A stretch of 64,000 nucleotides of DNA from Roseococcus sp. SDR (GTDB taxonomy: Bacteria; Pseudomonadota; Alphaproteobacteria; Acetobacterales; Acetobacteraceae), in assembly GCF_019083995.1 (NCBI RefSeq), contig NZ_JAHRCU010000004.1, forward strand, positions 124,001 to 188,000, in the 5' to 3' direction. The position numbers were made by a program, and so were the translations under genes. This document shows positions 8,057 to 16,788 of the stretch, piece after piece; within the stretch, counting starts at the first letter, position 1, and each line of letters begins with the position of its first letter. Below the pieces are notes generated by a model that was given only the letters and a program-made list of their open reading frames with translations, had not been told where the DNA came from and searched no databases.

Positions 8057-9040
8057 ATGCGCGCGGCCCGGCCTGAACGCTTGCCAGGGGGTGCGGCCGG
8101 CGCCTCGCTCGCGCTGCATCTGGGCGCGGGCCTCTGGCTGGCGCTGGGCGCGATGCCGGGCGGGCCGCCCGGGCGCGAGGTGCTGCGCGAGGTGCCGGTG
8201 GTCTTCGCCATGCTCGCACCGGCCGCGCCGGGTGAGGCGGAGGAGCCGCCCGGGCTGCCTGAACTGGAGGCGCCATCGCTGGCGCCCGCGCCCGCCGCAG
8301 CGGACCCGGAGCCGGAGCGCGTGACCGAGACGCCTGCCGGGCCGATTGCGCCGGCGCAGCCCGTGGCCGAGGCCGCGCCCCTCCCGGAGCCGCCATCCCT
8401 GGCCGAGGCAGCGCCCGCCCCGATCCCGGAACCAGCGCCCGTGGCCGAGGCGCCCCCGGCGCCGCTCGCCTTGGCGGAGGCCGCACCCGAACCCTTCCCC
8501 GAGCCCGAGGCCCTGGCCGAGCCCGCACCGGTCGCGGAGCCACGGAACCTGGCCGCGCCCCCTCCCCCGCCCAGCCCGGAGCCGCCGCGCCGCGCCGAGG
8601 CCCCACTGCCGCGCCCACAGCCTCCCGCCGCGCCACGGCCGCGGAGGGCGCCACCGACACAGAGCGCAGGCCGCGGCGCCCCGCTCGAGGCCGCCACGCT
8701 CGCCGGCCAGGCAACGGCCATCCCGGTTGCGGCCGCGGCCCCCCACCCGGGGCCGCCGCCCCTCATCACGCAGGCGCGCTACCGCCATCCGCCGACGCCG
8801 CCCGCCTATCCGCCGCGCGCCATCTCGCTGCGCATGGCCGGCACCGCGCTCATCCGCGCCCTGGTCGGCCCGGATGGCCAGACGCGGGAAGTGCGGCTGC
8901 ACCGCTCCTCCGGCTTTGGCGAGCTGGACAACGCCGCTCTTGCCGCCGTCCGCGGCTGGGCCTTCGCCGCCGCCACCGAGGGCGGCCGCCCCATCGAAGC
9001 CTGGGTGGAGGTGCCGGTGCGCTTCCGCCTCGACGACTGA
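8057..9040 (+). CDS. tonB: Energy transducer TonB
   Basis: The ATG directly abuts the receptor stop codon. This 327-residue protein has one N-terminal membrane segment (about 14-32), a long Pro/Glu/Ala-rich periplasmic spacer (about 55-230) and a C-terminal TonB domain. The latter is marked by YPPRAISLRMAGTALIRALV, then LHRSSGFGELDNAALAAVRGWAF and a final PVRFRL strand. It carries proton-motive energy from ExbBD to the haem receptor. No exbB or exbD lies in this operon or elsewhere in the window, so it must use a complex encoded elsewhere. Dedicated TonB proteins inside haem operons are common in alphaproteobacteria. The Pro-rich linker is highly GC-biased but codes continuously. Confidence 0.92.
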   Translation: MRAARPERLPGGAAGASLALHLGAGLWLALGAMPGGPPGREVLREVPVVFAMLAPAAPGEAEEPPGLPELEAPSLAPAPAAADPEPERVTETPAGPIAPAQPVAEAAPLPEPPSLAEAAPAPIPEPAPVAEAPPAPLALAEAAPEPFPEPEALAEPAPVAEPRNLAAPPPPPSPEPPRRAEAPLPRPQPPAAPRPRRAPPTQSAGRGAPLEAATLAGQATAIPVAAAAPHPGPPPLITQARYRHPPTPPAYPPRAISLRMAGTALIRALVGPDGQTREVRLHRSSGFGELDNAALAAVRGWAFAAATEGGRPIEAWVEVPVRFRLDD

Positions 9041-9063
9041 CCCATCCCAACAGGAGCAAGACC

Positions 9064-10080
9064 ATGAATCTCAGCGCCCGCCATGACGAACTGATGCGCC
9101 AGGAGCCGCGCCTGCGGATCCGTGACGCCGCGCAGCGCCTCGGCACCACCGAGGCCGCACTCGTCGCACTGCAAGGCGGCACGACGCTGCGCCCCGACTG
9201 GCCCGCCCTCTTCAGCGCCTTGCCGGAACTGGGCGGCATCATGGCGCTCACCCGCAACGAGCACGCGGTGCATGAGCGGCACGGCCGCTTCGAGGATGTC
9301 TCGGCCGGGCCGGGCCATATCCTGGTGACGGGGCCGGACATCGACCTGCGCCTTTTCACGCGGCGCTGGGCCTATGCCTTCGCGCTCGCCGGCGAGCGTC
9401 CCTCCCTCCAGATTTTCGACGTGGATGGCGAGGCGGTCCACAAGATCTTCGCGACCGAACACACCGATCGCACGGCGTGGGACCGGCTGGTGCAGCGATT
9501 CATGAGCCTGGCCGCCGCCGCGCCCCCGCCCCTGGCCGTCCCTGCCGCCGAGGCCAAGGCCGAGGCCCTGGTGGACGCGCACGCGCTGCGGAGCGAGTGG
9601 CTTGCGCTGCGCGACACGCATGACTTCTTCGGCCTGCTGAACCGCCACAAGGCGACCCGGCGCCAGGCCTTCCGCCTGGCGGGCGAGGATCTGGCGCTGC
9701 GGCTGGCCCCCGAGGCGGCACGCACCACGCTCGAGCTCGCGGCCGCGCGCGAGGTGCCGATCATGGTCTTCGTCGGCAACCGCAACGCCATCCAGATCCA
9801 CACCGGCCCGGTCAAGCGCCTGCTGGCCACGACCGGCTGGTTCAATGTGCTCGACCCCATGTTCAACCTGCATCTGCGCGAGGCGGGCGTCGCCGAGGCG
9901 TGGCGCGTGGTGAAGCCGACCGAGGATGGCGCCGTCACCAGCATCGAGCTGCTGGATGCCGCGGGCGAGACCATCGCGATGCTCTTCGGCGCCCGCAAGC
10001 CCGGCCAGGCCGAGCGCGAGGATTGGCGGCGCCTGGCCTGCGACGTGGCCGAGGCGCATGCGCGGGAGGCGGCGGCGTGA
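9064..10080 (+). CDS. hmuS: Hemin-degrading factor HmuS/HemS
   Basis: A 338-residue cytoplasmic protein of the HemS/ChuS/HmuS family, built of two homologous halves. One carries TRNEHAVHERHGRFE (about 60-75); the other carries FVGNRNAIQIHTGPVK (about 237-252) and a matching beta-sheet. These proteins bind imported haem and either degrade it or hand it to a degrading enzyme. The conserved axial histidine of this family lies in the second half; HTGPVK is a plausible segment but I cannot assign the ligand with certainty. Its stop overlaps the GTG of hmuT by four bases. Belongs to the haem operon between tonB and the ABC importer. Confidence 0.92.
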   Translation: MNLSARHDELMRQEPRLRIRDAAQRLGTTEAALVALQGGTTLRPDWPALFSALPELGGIMALTRNEHAVHERHGRFEDVSAGPGHILVTGPDIDLRLFTRRWAYAFALAGERPSLQIFDVDGEAVHKIFATEHTDRTAWDRLVQRFMSLAAAAPPPLAVPAAEAKAEALVDAHALRSEWLALRDTHDFFGLLNRHKATRRQAFRLAGEDLALRLAPEAARTTLELAAAREVPIMVFVGNRNAIQIHTGPVKRLLATTGWFNVLDPMFNLHLREAGVAEAWRVVKPTEDGAVTSIELLDAAGETIAMLFGARKPGQAEREDWRRLACDVAEAHAREAAA

Positions 10081-10937
10081 TCAGCCGTCGCCTTCTCACG
10101 GCAAGCCTGCTGGCGGCACCCGCGTTCGCGCTTGCCGCGCCGCCGCGCATCGCGGTGGCTGGCGGCGGGGTCGCGGAGATGCTCTGCGCACTCGGGCTGG
10201 AAGCGTGCCTGTGCGGCGTCGATTCCACCGCGCTGCATCCGGCGCGGCTGCGCACCCTGCCGCAGCTCGGCTACCAGCGGGCACTCTCGGCCGAGGGTAT
10301 CCTCTCGCTCAGGCCGGACATGCTGGTGCATGCGCATGAAGCGGGGCCGCCCCAGGTGCTGGCGCAGTTGCGCGCGGCGGGCCTGCCCCTGCTGGGGGTG
10401 CCGCGCATCGCCGATGCCGAGGGTCTGATCGCGGCCGTCACTGCGCTGGGGGCGGCGCTGGGTGTGGACCCGGTCCCCGTCGCGACGGCGTTGGCGGCGG
10501 ATTTCGCCGCACTGGCGGCGATGCTGCCACAGGGCGCGCCGCCGCGCGCGCTCTTCCTGCTCTCGGCCGGCAACGGCGCGCCCCAGGCCTCGGGGCGCGG
10601 GACGGCGGCGGCGGCCATGTTCAACCTCGCCCGCATCCGCAACGTGGTGGAAGGCTATGAGGGGTATCGCCCGCTCTCGCCCGAGGCGGCGCTGACGCTC
10701 GGCGCCGATTGGCTGGTGGCACCGCAGCACAGCGTGGAGGCGCGGGGCGGCGCGCCCGCCTTCCTGGCGCAGCCGCAGCTGGCCCTGCTGCCGGCCGCGC
10801 GTGCGGGGCGCCTCTACACGCAGGACAGCCTCTATCTGCTGGGCTTCGGCCCGCGCAGCGCCCATGCGGCGCGTGACATGGCGGGCGCGCTCCGCGGCGT
10901 GACGCTGCCCCCGCTGCCGGAGCGCCCCTGGCTGTGA
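10077..10937 (+). CDS. hmuT: Haem ABC transporter substrate-binding protein HmuT
   Basis: 286 residues from a GTG that overlaps the hmuS stop (GTGA). A short signal peptide (ISRRLLTASLLAAPAFALA) carries twin arginines. The mature part is a class III periplasmic binding protein (BtuF/FhuD type): GGGVAEMLCALGLEACLCGVD near the N-terminus, LSLRPDMLVHAHEAGPP, and a C-terminal lobe with LYLLGFGPRSAHAARDMAG. It captures haem delivered through the outer-membrane receptor and passes it to HmuUV. The four-base overlaps on both sides indicate tight coupling with hmuS and hmuU. Confidence 0.92.
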   Translation: MISRRLLTASLLAAPAFALAAPPRIAVAGGGVAEMLCALGLEACLCGVDSTALHPARLRTLPQLGYQRALSAEGILSLRPDMLVHAHEAGPPQVLAQLRAAGLPLLGVPRIADAEGLIAAVTALGAALGVDPVPVATALAADFAALAAMLPQGAPPRALFLLSAGNGAPQASGRGTAAAAMFNLARIRNVVEGYEGYRPLSPEAALTLGADWLVAPQHSVEARGGAPAFLAQPQLALLPAARAGRLYTQDSLYLLGFGPRSAHAARDMAGALRGVTLPPLPERPWL

Positions 10938-11935
10938 TCGCGCTGCGCCTGCCGCTGCTGGGGGGGCTGACGCTCGTCACCCTGGCGCTGCTGCTGGGCG
11001 TGGGGGCGGTGCCCATCCCGCCCTGGCGTGTGGTGGGCGCCGTCTTCGGCTCGGGCATCGGGGCGGATGGCGCCATCATCTGGGGGCTGCGCCTGCCGCG
11101 GACGCTGCTGGCGGCCCTGGCCGGCGCGGCGCTGGGGCTCTCGGGCGCGGTGATGCAGGGGCTGTTCCGCAATCCGCTGGCCGATCCCGGGCTGCTCGGC
11201 GTCTCGGCAGGCGGGGCTTTCGGGGCGGTTGCGATGATCGTGCTGCTGCTGCCCCATGTGCCGCCGCCGCTGCGGCCGCATGCGGTGGCGCTGGCCGCCT
11301 TCGCCGGCGCGCTTCTGGTGACGGCGCTGGTGCTGCTGCTGGCGCTGCGCGAACGGCAGGTGGGGGTCGCTGGCCTGCTCCTGGCGGGCATCGTGCTCAA
11401 TGCCTTCGCGGGTGCGGGCACCTCGGCGCTGATCTACGCGGCGGACGACATGCAACTGCGCGACGTGACCTTCTGGACCATGGGCTCGGCCGCGGGCGCC
11501 ACCTGGCCGGTGCTGGGGGCGACGCTGCTGGCCGGCCTGCCCCTGCTGCTGGCCGCCCCCTTCCTGGCGCGCGGCCTCGACGCGCTGATCCTGGGCGAGC
11601 GCGAGGCGGCGAGTCTCGGGATTCGCGTGGAGTGGCTGAAATGGGGCGCGGTGGGGCTGGTGGCGCTGGCGGTGGGCGGCGCGGTGGCGGCGACGGGCCT
11701 GATCGGCTTCGTCGGTATGGTGGCGCCGCATCTGGTCCGCCTCGCGGGCGGTGCCGGGCATCGCTGGGTGCTGCCCGCCTCGGCGCTGATGGGGGCGCTG
11801 CTGCTGGCCGCGGCCGATGGGGTGGCGCGTACGGCTGTCGCACCGGCTGAATTGCCGATCGGCCTGGTCACCGCCCTGCTGGGCGCGCCGGTCTTCCTCT
11901 TCCTGCTGCTGCGCGGCGAGCGGGGGCCGCGATGA
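10934..11935 (+). CDS. hmuU: Haem ABC transporter permease HmuU
   Basis: 333 residues from a GTG overlapping the hmuT stop. FecCD/BtuC-type permease with about ten hydrophobic segments. Diagnostic stretches are LRLPRTLLAALAGAALGLSG followed by MQGLFRNPLADPGLLGVS (about 50-90) and the coupling-helix region GFVGMVAPHLVRLAGG (about 258-273). It forms the inner-membrane channel for haem with HmuV as ATPase. Its stop overlaps the hmuV ATG by four bases. Confidence 0.94.
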   Translation: MIALRLPLLGGLTLVTLALLLGVGAVPIPPWRVVGAVFGSGIGADGAIIWGLRLPRTLLAALAGAALGLSGAVMQGLFRNPLADPGLLGVSAGGAFGAVAMIVLLLPHVPPPLRPHAVALAAFAGALLVTALVLLLALRERQVGVAGLLLAGIVLNAFAGAGTSALIYAADDMQLRDVTFWTMGSAAGATWPVLGATLLAGLPLLLAAPFLARGLDALILGEREAASLGIRVEWLKWGAVGLVALAVGGAVAATGLIGFVGMVAPHLVRLAGGAGHRWVLPASALMGALLLAAADGVARTAVAPAELPIGLVTALLGAPVFLFLLLRGERGPR

Positions 11936-12693
11936 TCCTCCAAGCGCAGGGCCTGCGCGTGACCCGCGCCGGGCGCGTGCTGCTCGATCTGCCCGCCCTG
12001 CGCGTGGCGCCGGGCGAGGTGCTGGCCGTGCTGGGGGCGAATGGCGCGGGCAAGTCCACCCTGCTGCGCTGCCTCTCGGGCGAGCTCAGCCCCGATGCGG
12101 GCGAGGTCACGCTGCTGGGCCGGCCGCTCGCGCGGTGGGGAGCGCGGGAGATGGCGCGCCACCGTGCCGTGATGCCCCAGGCCAGCGCGCTGGCCTTCCC
12201 GCTCCGCGCGCGAGAGGTGGCGGCGCTGGGCCGCATCCCCTGGGGCGGCGGCGAGGCCGGGGTGGACGCCGCATTGTCCTCGGCCGGTGCGGCGCATCTG
12301 GCCCAGCGCTGGTATGGCACGCTTTCCGGCGGCGAGGCGCAGCGCGTACAGCTCGGCCGTGTGCTCGCGCAGCTGCATGGCACGCCACCGGGCGACAGCC
12401 TGCTGATGCTGGATGAGCCGACGGCGAGCCTCGACCTCATGCACCAGCACCGCATCCTCGAGGTTGCGCGGGCGCGCGCCGCCGAGGGGGCGGCGGTGGT
12501 GATGGTGCTGCATGACCTGCACCTTGCCGCCCGGCATGCAACGCATGTTCTGCTGCTGCGCGAGGGCGTGCCGCTGGCGAGCGGGACGGTGGCGGAGATG
12601 CTGGAGGCGCCCCTGCTCAGCGCCACCTACGGCGTGAGGATGCGGCGCGTGCCGGACCCGGCGGGCGGGGCCACGATCTTCGTCCAGGCATGA
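11932..12693 (+). CDS. hmuV: Haem ABC transporter ATP-binding protein HmuV
   Basis: 253 residues. Walker A is GANGAGKST (about 38-46), the signature is LSGGEAQRVQLGRVLAQL (about 128-145), and Walker B LLMLDEPTASLDL precedes the switch histidine in VMVLHDLHLAARH. The residues after Walker B include the extended linker typical of HmuV (HGTPPGDS between signature and Walker B). It powers haem import by HmuTU. Last gene of the operon; no T-rich terminator follows in the 72-bp gap to the molybdenum hydroxylase gene. Confidence 0.94.
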   Translation: MILQAQGLRVTRAGRVLLDLPALRVAPGEVLAVLGANGAGKSTLLRCLSGELSPDAGEVTLLGRPLARWGAREMARHRAVMPQASALAFPLRAREVAALGRIPWGGGEAGVDAALSSAGAAHLAQRWYGTLSGGEAQRVQLGRVLAQLHGTPPGDSLLMLDEPTASLDLMHQHRILEVARARAAEGAAVVMVLHDLHLAARHATHVLLLREGVPLASGTVAEMLEAPLLSATYGVRMRRVPDPAGGATIFVQA

Positions 12694-12765
12694 ATCGCGG
12701 TGCGGGTGGTTCCCCATCCGCCCAACCGACACTAGTTTCCCCTCCAACCCAGGGGAGATGAGCGG

Positions 12766-15078
12766 ATGGACAAGTTCGGAATTGGCCAATCGGTGCGGCG
12801 CAAGGAAGATGTGCGGCTGCTGACCGGCATGGGCCTCTACACGGACGACATCAACCGCGACAACCAGGCCTGGATGGTGGTGCTGCGCAGCCCGCATGCG
12901 CATGCGAAGATCCTCTCGATCAACACGGACGCCGCCAAGGCCGCCCCCGGCGTCGTCACCGTGCTGACCGGGCATGACGCCAAGGCCGATGGGCTGGGCC
13001 TCTTCCCCGTCATGGTCGAGGTGCCGGGCAAGGACGGCAAGCCGCTCTGGTGCCCCGAGCGCCACATCCTGCAGACGGACGCGGTCCGATTTGTGGGCGA
13101 CCCGGTCGCCATCGTCGTCGCCGAGACGCGCACCGAGGCGCAGGACGCGGCCGAGATGATCGAGGTGGATTACGACATCCTGCCCAGCATCACCGACACC
13201 GCGACGGCGCTGGACGAGGGTGCGCCCGTGATCTGGCCCGAGCGCGGCTCGAACCTTTGCGTGCATTGGTCCAATGGGCGCGAGGCCCAGGCCGAGGCCG
13301 CCTTCGCCAAGGCCGCCAAGGTGGTCAGCGTGGACCTGGTGAACAACCGCCTCGTCGGCAATCCGATGGAGCCGCGCGTGGCTCTCGGTGAATACGACGC
13401 GGCGCAGGACCACTTCACCCTGCACAGCCCGACGCAGGGCGTCGTGCGCGTGCGCGAGAGCCTGGCCAAGTTCATCTTCAAGCTGCCGAAGGAGCAGGTG
13501 CGCGTCATCAGCCCCGATGTCGGCGGCGGCTTCGGTCTTCGGGGAAAACTCTTCCCCGAGAGCGCGATGGTGCTCTGGGCCGCCAAGCGCACGGGCCGCC
13601 CCGTGAAGTGGCGCGCCGACCGCACCGAGACCTTCCTCTGCGACCCCCACGGCCGCGACCACGTGACCCATGCCGAGATGGCCTTCGACGCCGGCGGCAA
13701 GATCATGGGGATGAAGGTCGAGACGGTGGCCGCCATGGGCGCCTACCTGTTCGACTTCGGCCCGCGCATCCCGACGGTCGCCGGCGGGCGCATCCAGGGC
13801 ACGGTCTATGACATGCAGGATGTCAGCATCAATGTCCGCTGCGCCTTCACCAACACCGCGCCGACCGACGCCTATCGCGGCGCCGGCCGGCCCGAGACGG
13901 CCTATGTGATCGAGCGCCTGCTGGATCAGGGTGCGAAGGCCTTCGGCGTCACGCCGGCCGAGATCCGCAACCGCAACTATGTGAAGCCCGATCAGATCCC
14001 CTACACCAACTGCGCCGGCAATGAGATCGACAGCGGTCGCTTCGAGGAGACCCAGGCCCAGGCGCTGGCGCTGATGGACTGGCAGGGCTTCGACGCCCGC
14101 CGCGCCGAGAGCCAGCGTGCCGGCAAGCTGCGCGGGCGCGGCATCGGCTATTTCATCGAAGCCTCGGGTGGGCAGCCGCAGGAATGGGCGCGCGTGAAGA
14201 TCAACACGGCAGGCGAGGCGCTGGTGCATGTCGGCACCTTCAGCCATGGCCAGGGGCATGAGACGGCCTTCGCCCAGGTGCTGCATGCGCGCCTCGGCAT
14301 CCCCTTCGAGAAGGTGAAGCTGGTCCAGGGCGACAGCGACCTGACCCCGGCCGGTGGCGGCACGGGCGGCAGCCGGTCCTCGCAGATGGGCGGCGTTGCG
14401 GTCTCGCGCGCCTCCGAGATGGTGCTGGCCAAGGCACGGCGGCTCGCCGCCCATCTGCTGGAAGCGGCCGAGGCCGATATCGAGCATGAGGGTGAGATCT
14501 TCCGCATCGCGGGCACGGACCGCACCACCACCTGGGCGCAGCTCGCAGCCAGCGAGGGCATTCCGGACGAGACGCCGGGCCTCGATGAGGAACTGCTCTA
14601 CAAGCGCAACACCGAGTGCAACTTCCCCAATGGCTGCCACGTGGCCGAGGTGGAGATCGACCCCGACACCGGCATGGTGAGCGTGGTCCGCTATGCCGCG
14701 GTGGATGATGTGGGCGTGCCGCTCAACCCGATGCTGGTGCATGGCCAGTGCCATGGCGGCATCGTCTCGGGCATCGGCCAGGCGCTGTATGAACATGCGC
14801 GCTACGATGACGAAAGCGGCCAGTTCCTGACGGCGACCTTCCAGGATTACTGCATGCCGCGCGCGGCCGACCTTCCGCACCTGGAAGTCGGGCTGAACGT
14901 AGTCCCCTGCCCCTCCAACGACCTGGGCGTGAAGGGCGCGGGCGAAGGGGGCTCCTGCGGGGCGCCGCCGGCGGTGGTGAGTGCTGTCTGCGATGCGCTG
15001 GGCATCGCCCATATCGACATGCCGGTGACGCCCGAGAAGGTGTGGCGGGCGCTCTCCATGCGGCAGGCGGCGGAGTAA
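12766..15078 (+). CDS. Xanthine dehydrogenase-family molybdopterin-binding large subunit (CoxL form II-like)
   Basis: 770 residues with an N-terminal Ald_Xan_dh_C2-type domain (IGQSVRRKEDVRLLTG, about 4-19) and the large Mo-binding region. The active-site loop reads AYRGAGR (369-375), the motif of form II CoxL and many related hydroxylases, and not the AYxCSFR of genuine CO dehydrogenase. The catalytic glutamate lies in GVKGAGEGGSCGAPP near residues 725-740. It hydroxylates an organic substrate at a Mo-oxo centre. The FAD and 2Fe-2S subunit genes normally found beside such a gene are absent on both sides. The preceding gap of 72 bp ends in GGGGAG before the start, so it may have its own promoter. 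Confidence 0.9.
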   Translation: MDKFGIGQSVRRKEDVRLLTGMGLYTDDINRDNQAWMVVLRSPHAHAKILSINTDAAKAAPGVVTVLTGHDAKADGLGLFPVMVEVPGKDGKPLWCPERHILQTDAVRFVGDPVAIVVAETRTEAQDAAEMIEVDYDILPSITDTATALDEGAPVIWPERGSNLCVHWSNGREAQAEAAFAKAAKVVSVDLVNNRLVGNPMEPRVALGEYDAAQDHFTLHSPTQGVVRVRESLAKFIFKLPKEQVRVISPDVGGGFGLRGKLFPESAMVLWAAKRTGRPVKWRADRTETFLCDPHGRDHVTHAEMAFDAGGKIMGMKVETVAAMGAYLFDFGPRIPTVAGGRIQGTVYDMQDVSINVRCAFTNTAPTDAYRGAGRPETAYVIERLLDQGAKAFGVTPAEIRNRNYVKPDQIPYTNCAGNEIDSGRFEETQAQALALMDWQGFDARRAESQRAGKLRGRGIGYFIEASGGQPQEWARVKINTAGEALVHVGTFSHGQGHETAFAQVLHARLGIPFEKVKLVQGDSDLTPAGGGTGGSRSSQMGGVAVSRASEMVLAKARRLAAHLLEAAEADIEHEGEIFRIAGTDRTTTWAQLAASEGIPDETPGLDEELLYKRNTECNFPNGCHVAEVEIDPDTGMVSVVRYAAVDDVGVPLNPMLVHGQCHGGIVSGIGQALYEHARYDDESGQFLTATFQDYCMPRAADLPHLEVGLNVVPCPSNDLGVKGAGEGGSCGAPPAVVSAVCDALGIAHIDMPVTPEKVWRALSMRQAAE

Positions 15079-15097
15079 GCCGCCGCCGCCACAAGGC

Positions 15098-16072
15098 TCA
15101 GCCGGCGGTGATCCCCAGCGCGCGGATCATGCCCCCGATCTCGTTTACGTCGCGCTGGGCGAAGGCGGTGAACTCCACGGGGCCCAGCGGCGTGGGCGAG
15201 ATGGCGTGCTCCAGCAGGCGGCGCTGCACGATTTCGGTGCGCAGCCCGGCCTGGGTCTCGGCATTGAGCTTCTCCACGACGGCCGGCGGCAGGCCGGCGG
15301 GGCCCGATATGCCCACCCAGTTCAGCGCGATGAGCGTCGGGTAGCCGCCCTCGGTCGTCGTCGGCACATTGGGCGCCATGGGGTTGCGCTGGGGCGCGCT
15401 GATGGCGATGCCGCGCAGGCGGTTGGCGGCGAAGTGCTCCACATATTGCGGCATGGTGTCGAAGGCGAGCGGCACCTGGCCGTTCAGCAGATCGGGCAGC
15501 AAGGGCGCGCTGCCGCGATAGGGCACGTGGGTGAGCTGCACGCCGGCGGCGCGCTGGAACATCTCGCCCAGGATATGGCCGACGGAGCCCGTGCCCGAAC
15601 TGCCGAAGCTGGCCGGGCTCGGCTGCGCCTTCATCCAGGCGACGAGCGAGGGGAGGTCTGTTGCGGGAATGAAGCGCGGGTTGGTCACGATGGCGACGGG
15701 AGCGGCCCCGATATAGGTCACATGCGTGAAGCTGCGGATCGGGTCATATCCGGCCTGCGGATAGAGCGGCGGCGAGGTGGTGATGGGCGCCGAGTTGGAG
15801 AGGAACAGCGTGTAGCCATCGGCCGGTTGCTGCGCGACATGCAGCGCGGAGAGCGTGCCGCCCGCACCCGGGCGATTGTCCACCACGAAGCGCTGATTCA
15901 TCGCGGCCGAATAATGCTCGGCCATCACACGGGCCGTGATGTCGGAAGAGCCACCCGGCGGGAAGGAGACGACGATGCGCACCGGCCGCGTGGGCCAGGC
16001 GCCCTGGGCACGGGACTGCACAGCGGGCAGGCAAAGGGGTGCCGCAAGCAAGGGCAATTGGCGACGACGCAT
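15098..16072 (-). CDS. Bug-family (TctC) tripartite tricarboxylate transporter receptor
   Basis: 324 residues from the ATG at 16072, preceded by GGAGG. A signal peptide (RRRQLPLLAAPLCLPAVQSRAQG) is followed by the Bug signature WPTRPVRIVVSFPPGGSSD, a binding-loop segment and VDNRPGAGGTLSA. Bug proteins are periplasmic receptors for carboxylates or related small organic solutes and normally serve TctAB permeases, none of which are nearby. Lies 47 bp downstream of an Asp/Glu racemase-like gene on the same strand, so the ligand may be the substrate or product of that enzyme. It converges with the molybdenum hydroxylase gene. Confidence 0.92.
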   Translation of the reverse strand: MRRRQLPLLAAPLCLPAVQSRAQGAWPTRPVRIVVSFPPGGSSDITARVMAEHYSAAMNQRFVVDNRPGAGGTLSALHVAQQPADGYTLFLSNSAPITTSPPLYPQAGYDPIRSFTHVTYIGAAPVAIVTNPRFIPATDLPSLVAWMKAQPSPASFGSSGTGSVGHILGEMFQRAAGVQLTHVPYRGSAPLLPDLLNGQVPLAFDTMPQYVEHFAANRLRGIAISAPQRNPMAPNVPTTTEGGYPTLIALNWVGISGPAGLPPAVVEKLNAETQAGLRTEIVQRRLLEHAISPTPLGPVEFTAFAQRDVNEIGGMIRALGITAG

Positions 16073-16119
16073 GGGCTGGACCTCCATCAACGAAGGAACC
16101 CTGCATCATTCATGCCGCA

Positions 16120-16788
16120 TTACGCGTTGATCATCTCCAGCGCGGCCCGCAGCCCCAGCAGCGTCGCATCCCAGACCGGCTTGCCCGCGAATTCCTCGCC
16201 GATCAGCGGCACCGGATAGTTGGTGCACCAGCCGAGCAGCACATCGCAATGCGGCGCCACGCGTGCGGCCTGGGCCGCGATCACCTCGCGCTCCGTCGCG
16301 GCGTAGGAGAGGTTGTCGGAGAGGCCGAGATGATCCTCCGCGGTGACGGTCCAGCCGCGCGCGGCGAAGGCGGCGATGAGCTTGGCCTGGTAGGCGTCGT
16401 TGTAGGGCGTGACGAGGCCGATGCGCGTGGGGCCGCGCGCGGCCAGCGCCGCCTCGAGCGCCAGGCCCGAGGTGGTCGCGGGAATGCCCGTCGCCGCCGT
16501 GATGCGCGTTGCCAGGTCACGGTCATGCTCCAGGCCGATGGCACCGCCCTTGCTGCCGTTCCACAGGATCACGCCAGGCTTCGCGTGGCTGAGAAGCTCG
16601 GCGGCGCGCAGCATGCCCTCGAGGTCGTAGCTGTCGGGGAACGGGTCGCGCGTGCCATGCACGGGGATGCGCGCGAAGATGGGCAGGACGTCCCGCTGCT
16701 CGCGCAGTGCTGCCTGGGTCACCGCCTCCACCACCGTATTGCCCGAGGGCGTGATGGTGCCCAGCACCCTCGGGCCGTGCAGGATCAT
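16120..16788 (-). CDS. Asp/Glu racemase superfamily protein (arylmalonate decarboxylase/maleate isomerase-like)
   Basis: 222 residues from the ATG at 16788, which overlaps the PhoX-like stop (ATGA). Motifs: VLGTITPSGNTVVEAVTQ at the N-terminus, VILWNGSKGGAIGLEHD (about 72-88), GIPATTSGLALEAAL, LVTPYNDAYQ and LLGWCTNYP (about 190). The superfamily uses two cysteines for racemisation or cis-trans isomerisation. Here the second is present (GWCTN), but the first position reads NGSK with no cysteine, as in single-cysteine arylmalonate decarboxylases. It may therefore be a decarboxylase or an isomerase with changed chemistry; the function is not established. Neighbouring Bug receptor and PhoX-like genes are on the same strand. 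Confidence 0.75.
   Translation of the reverse strand: MILHGPRVLGTITPSGNTVVEAVTQAALREQRDVLPIFARIPVHGTRDPFPDSYDLEGMLRAAELLSHAKPGVILWNGSKGGAIGLEHDRDLATRITAATGIPATTSGLALEAALAARGPTRIGLVTPYNDAYQAKLIAAFAARGWTVTAEDHLGLSDNLSYAATEREVIAAQAARVAPHCDVLLGWCTNYPVPLIGEEFAGKPVWDATLLGLRAALEMINA

Noticed and set aside
11434-15012. A very long open frame (over 1,100 codons) on the minus strand opposite hmuU, hmuV and the molybdenum hydroxylase gene.
   Set aside because: It is His/Arg/Ala/Gly-rich with no recognisable domain and lies exactly antisense to genes with clear motifs; such open antisense frames are a product of high GC content.
15076-15115. A GC-rich inverted repeat (CCGCCG...CGGCGG) between the convergent molybdenum hydroxylase and Bug genes as a terminator.
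   Set aside because: Only six base pairs with a long loop; common by chance at this base composition.
16096-16135. A possible fourth REP-like copy, GCATCATTCATGCCGC...ATCATC, at the racemase/Bug gap.
   Set aside because: It keeps TGCCGC and the end motifs but lacks the middle and extends into coding sequence; too short to separate from chance.
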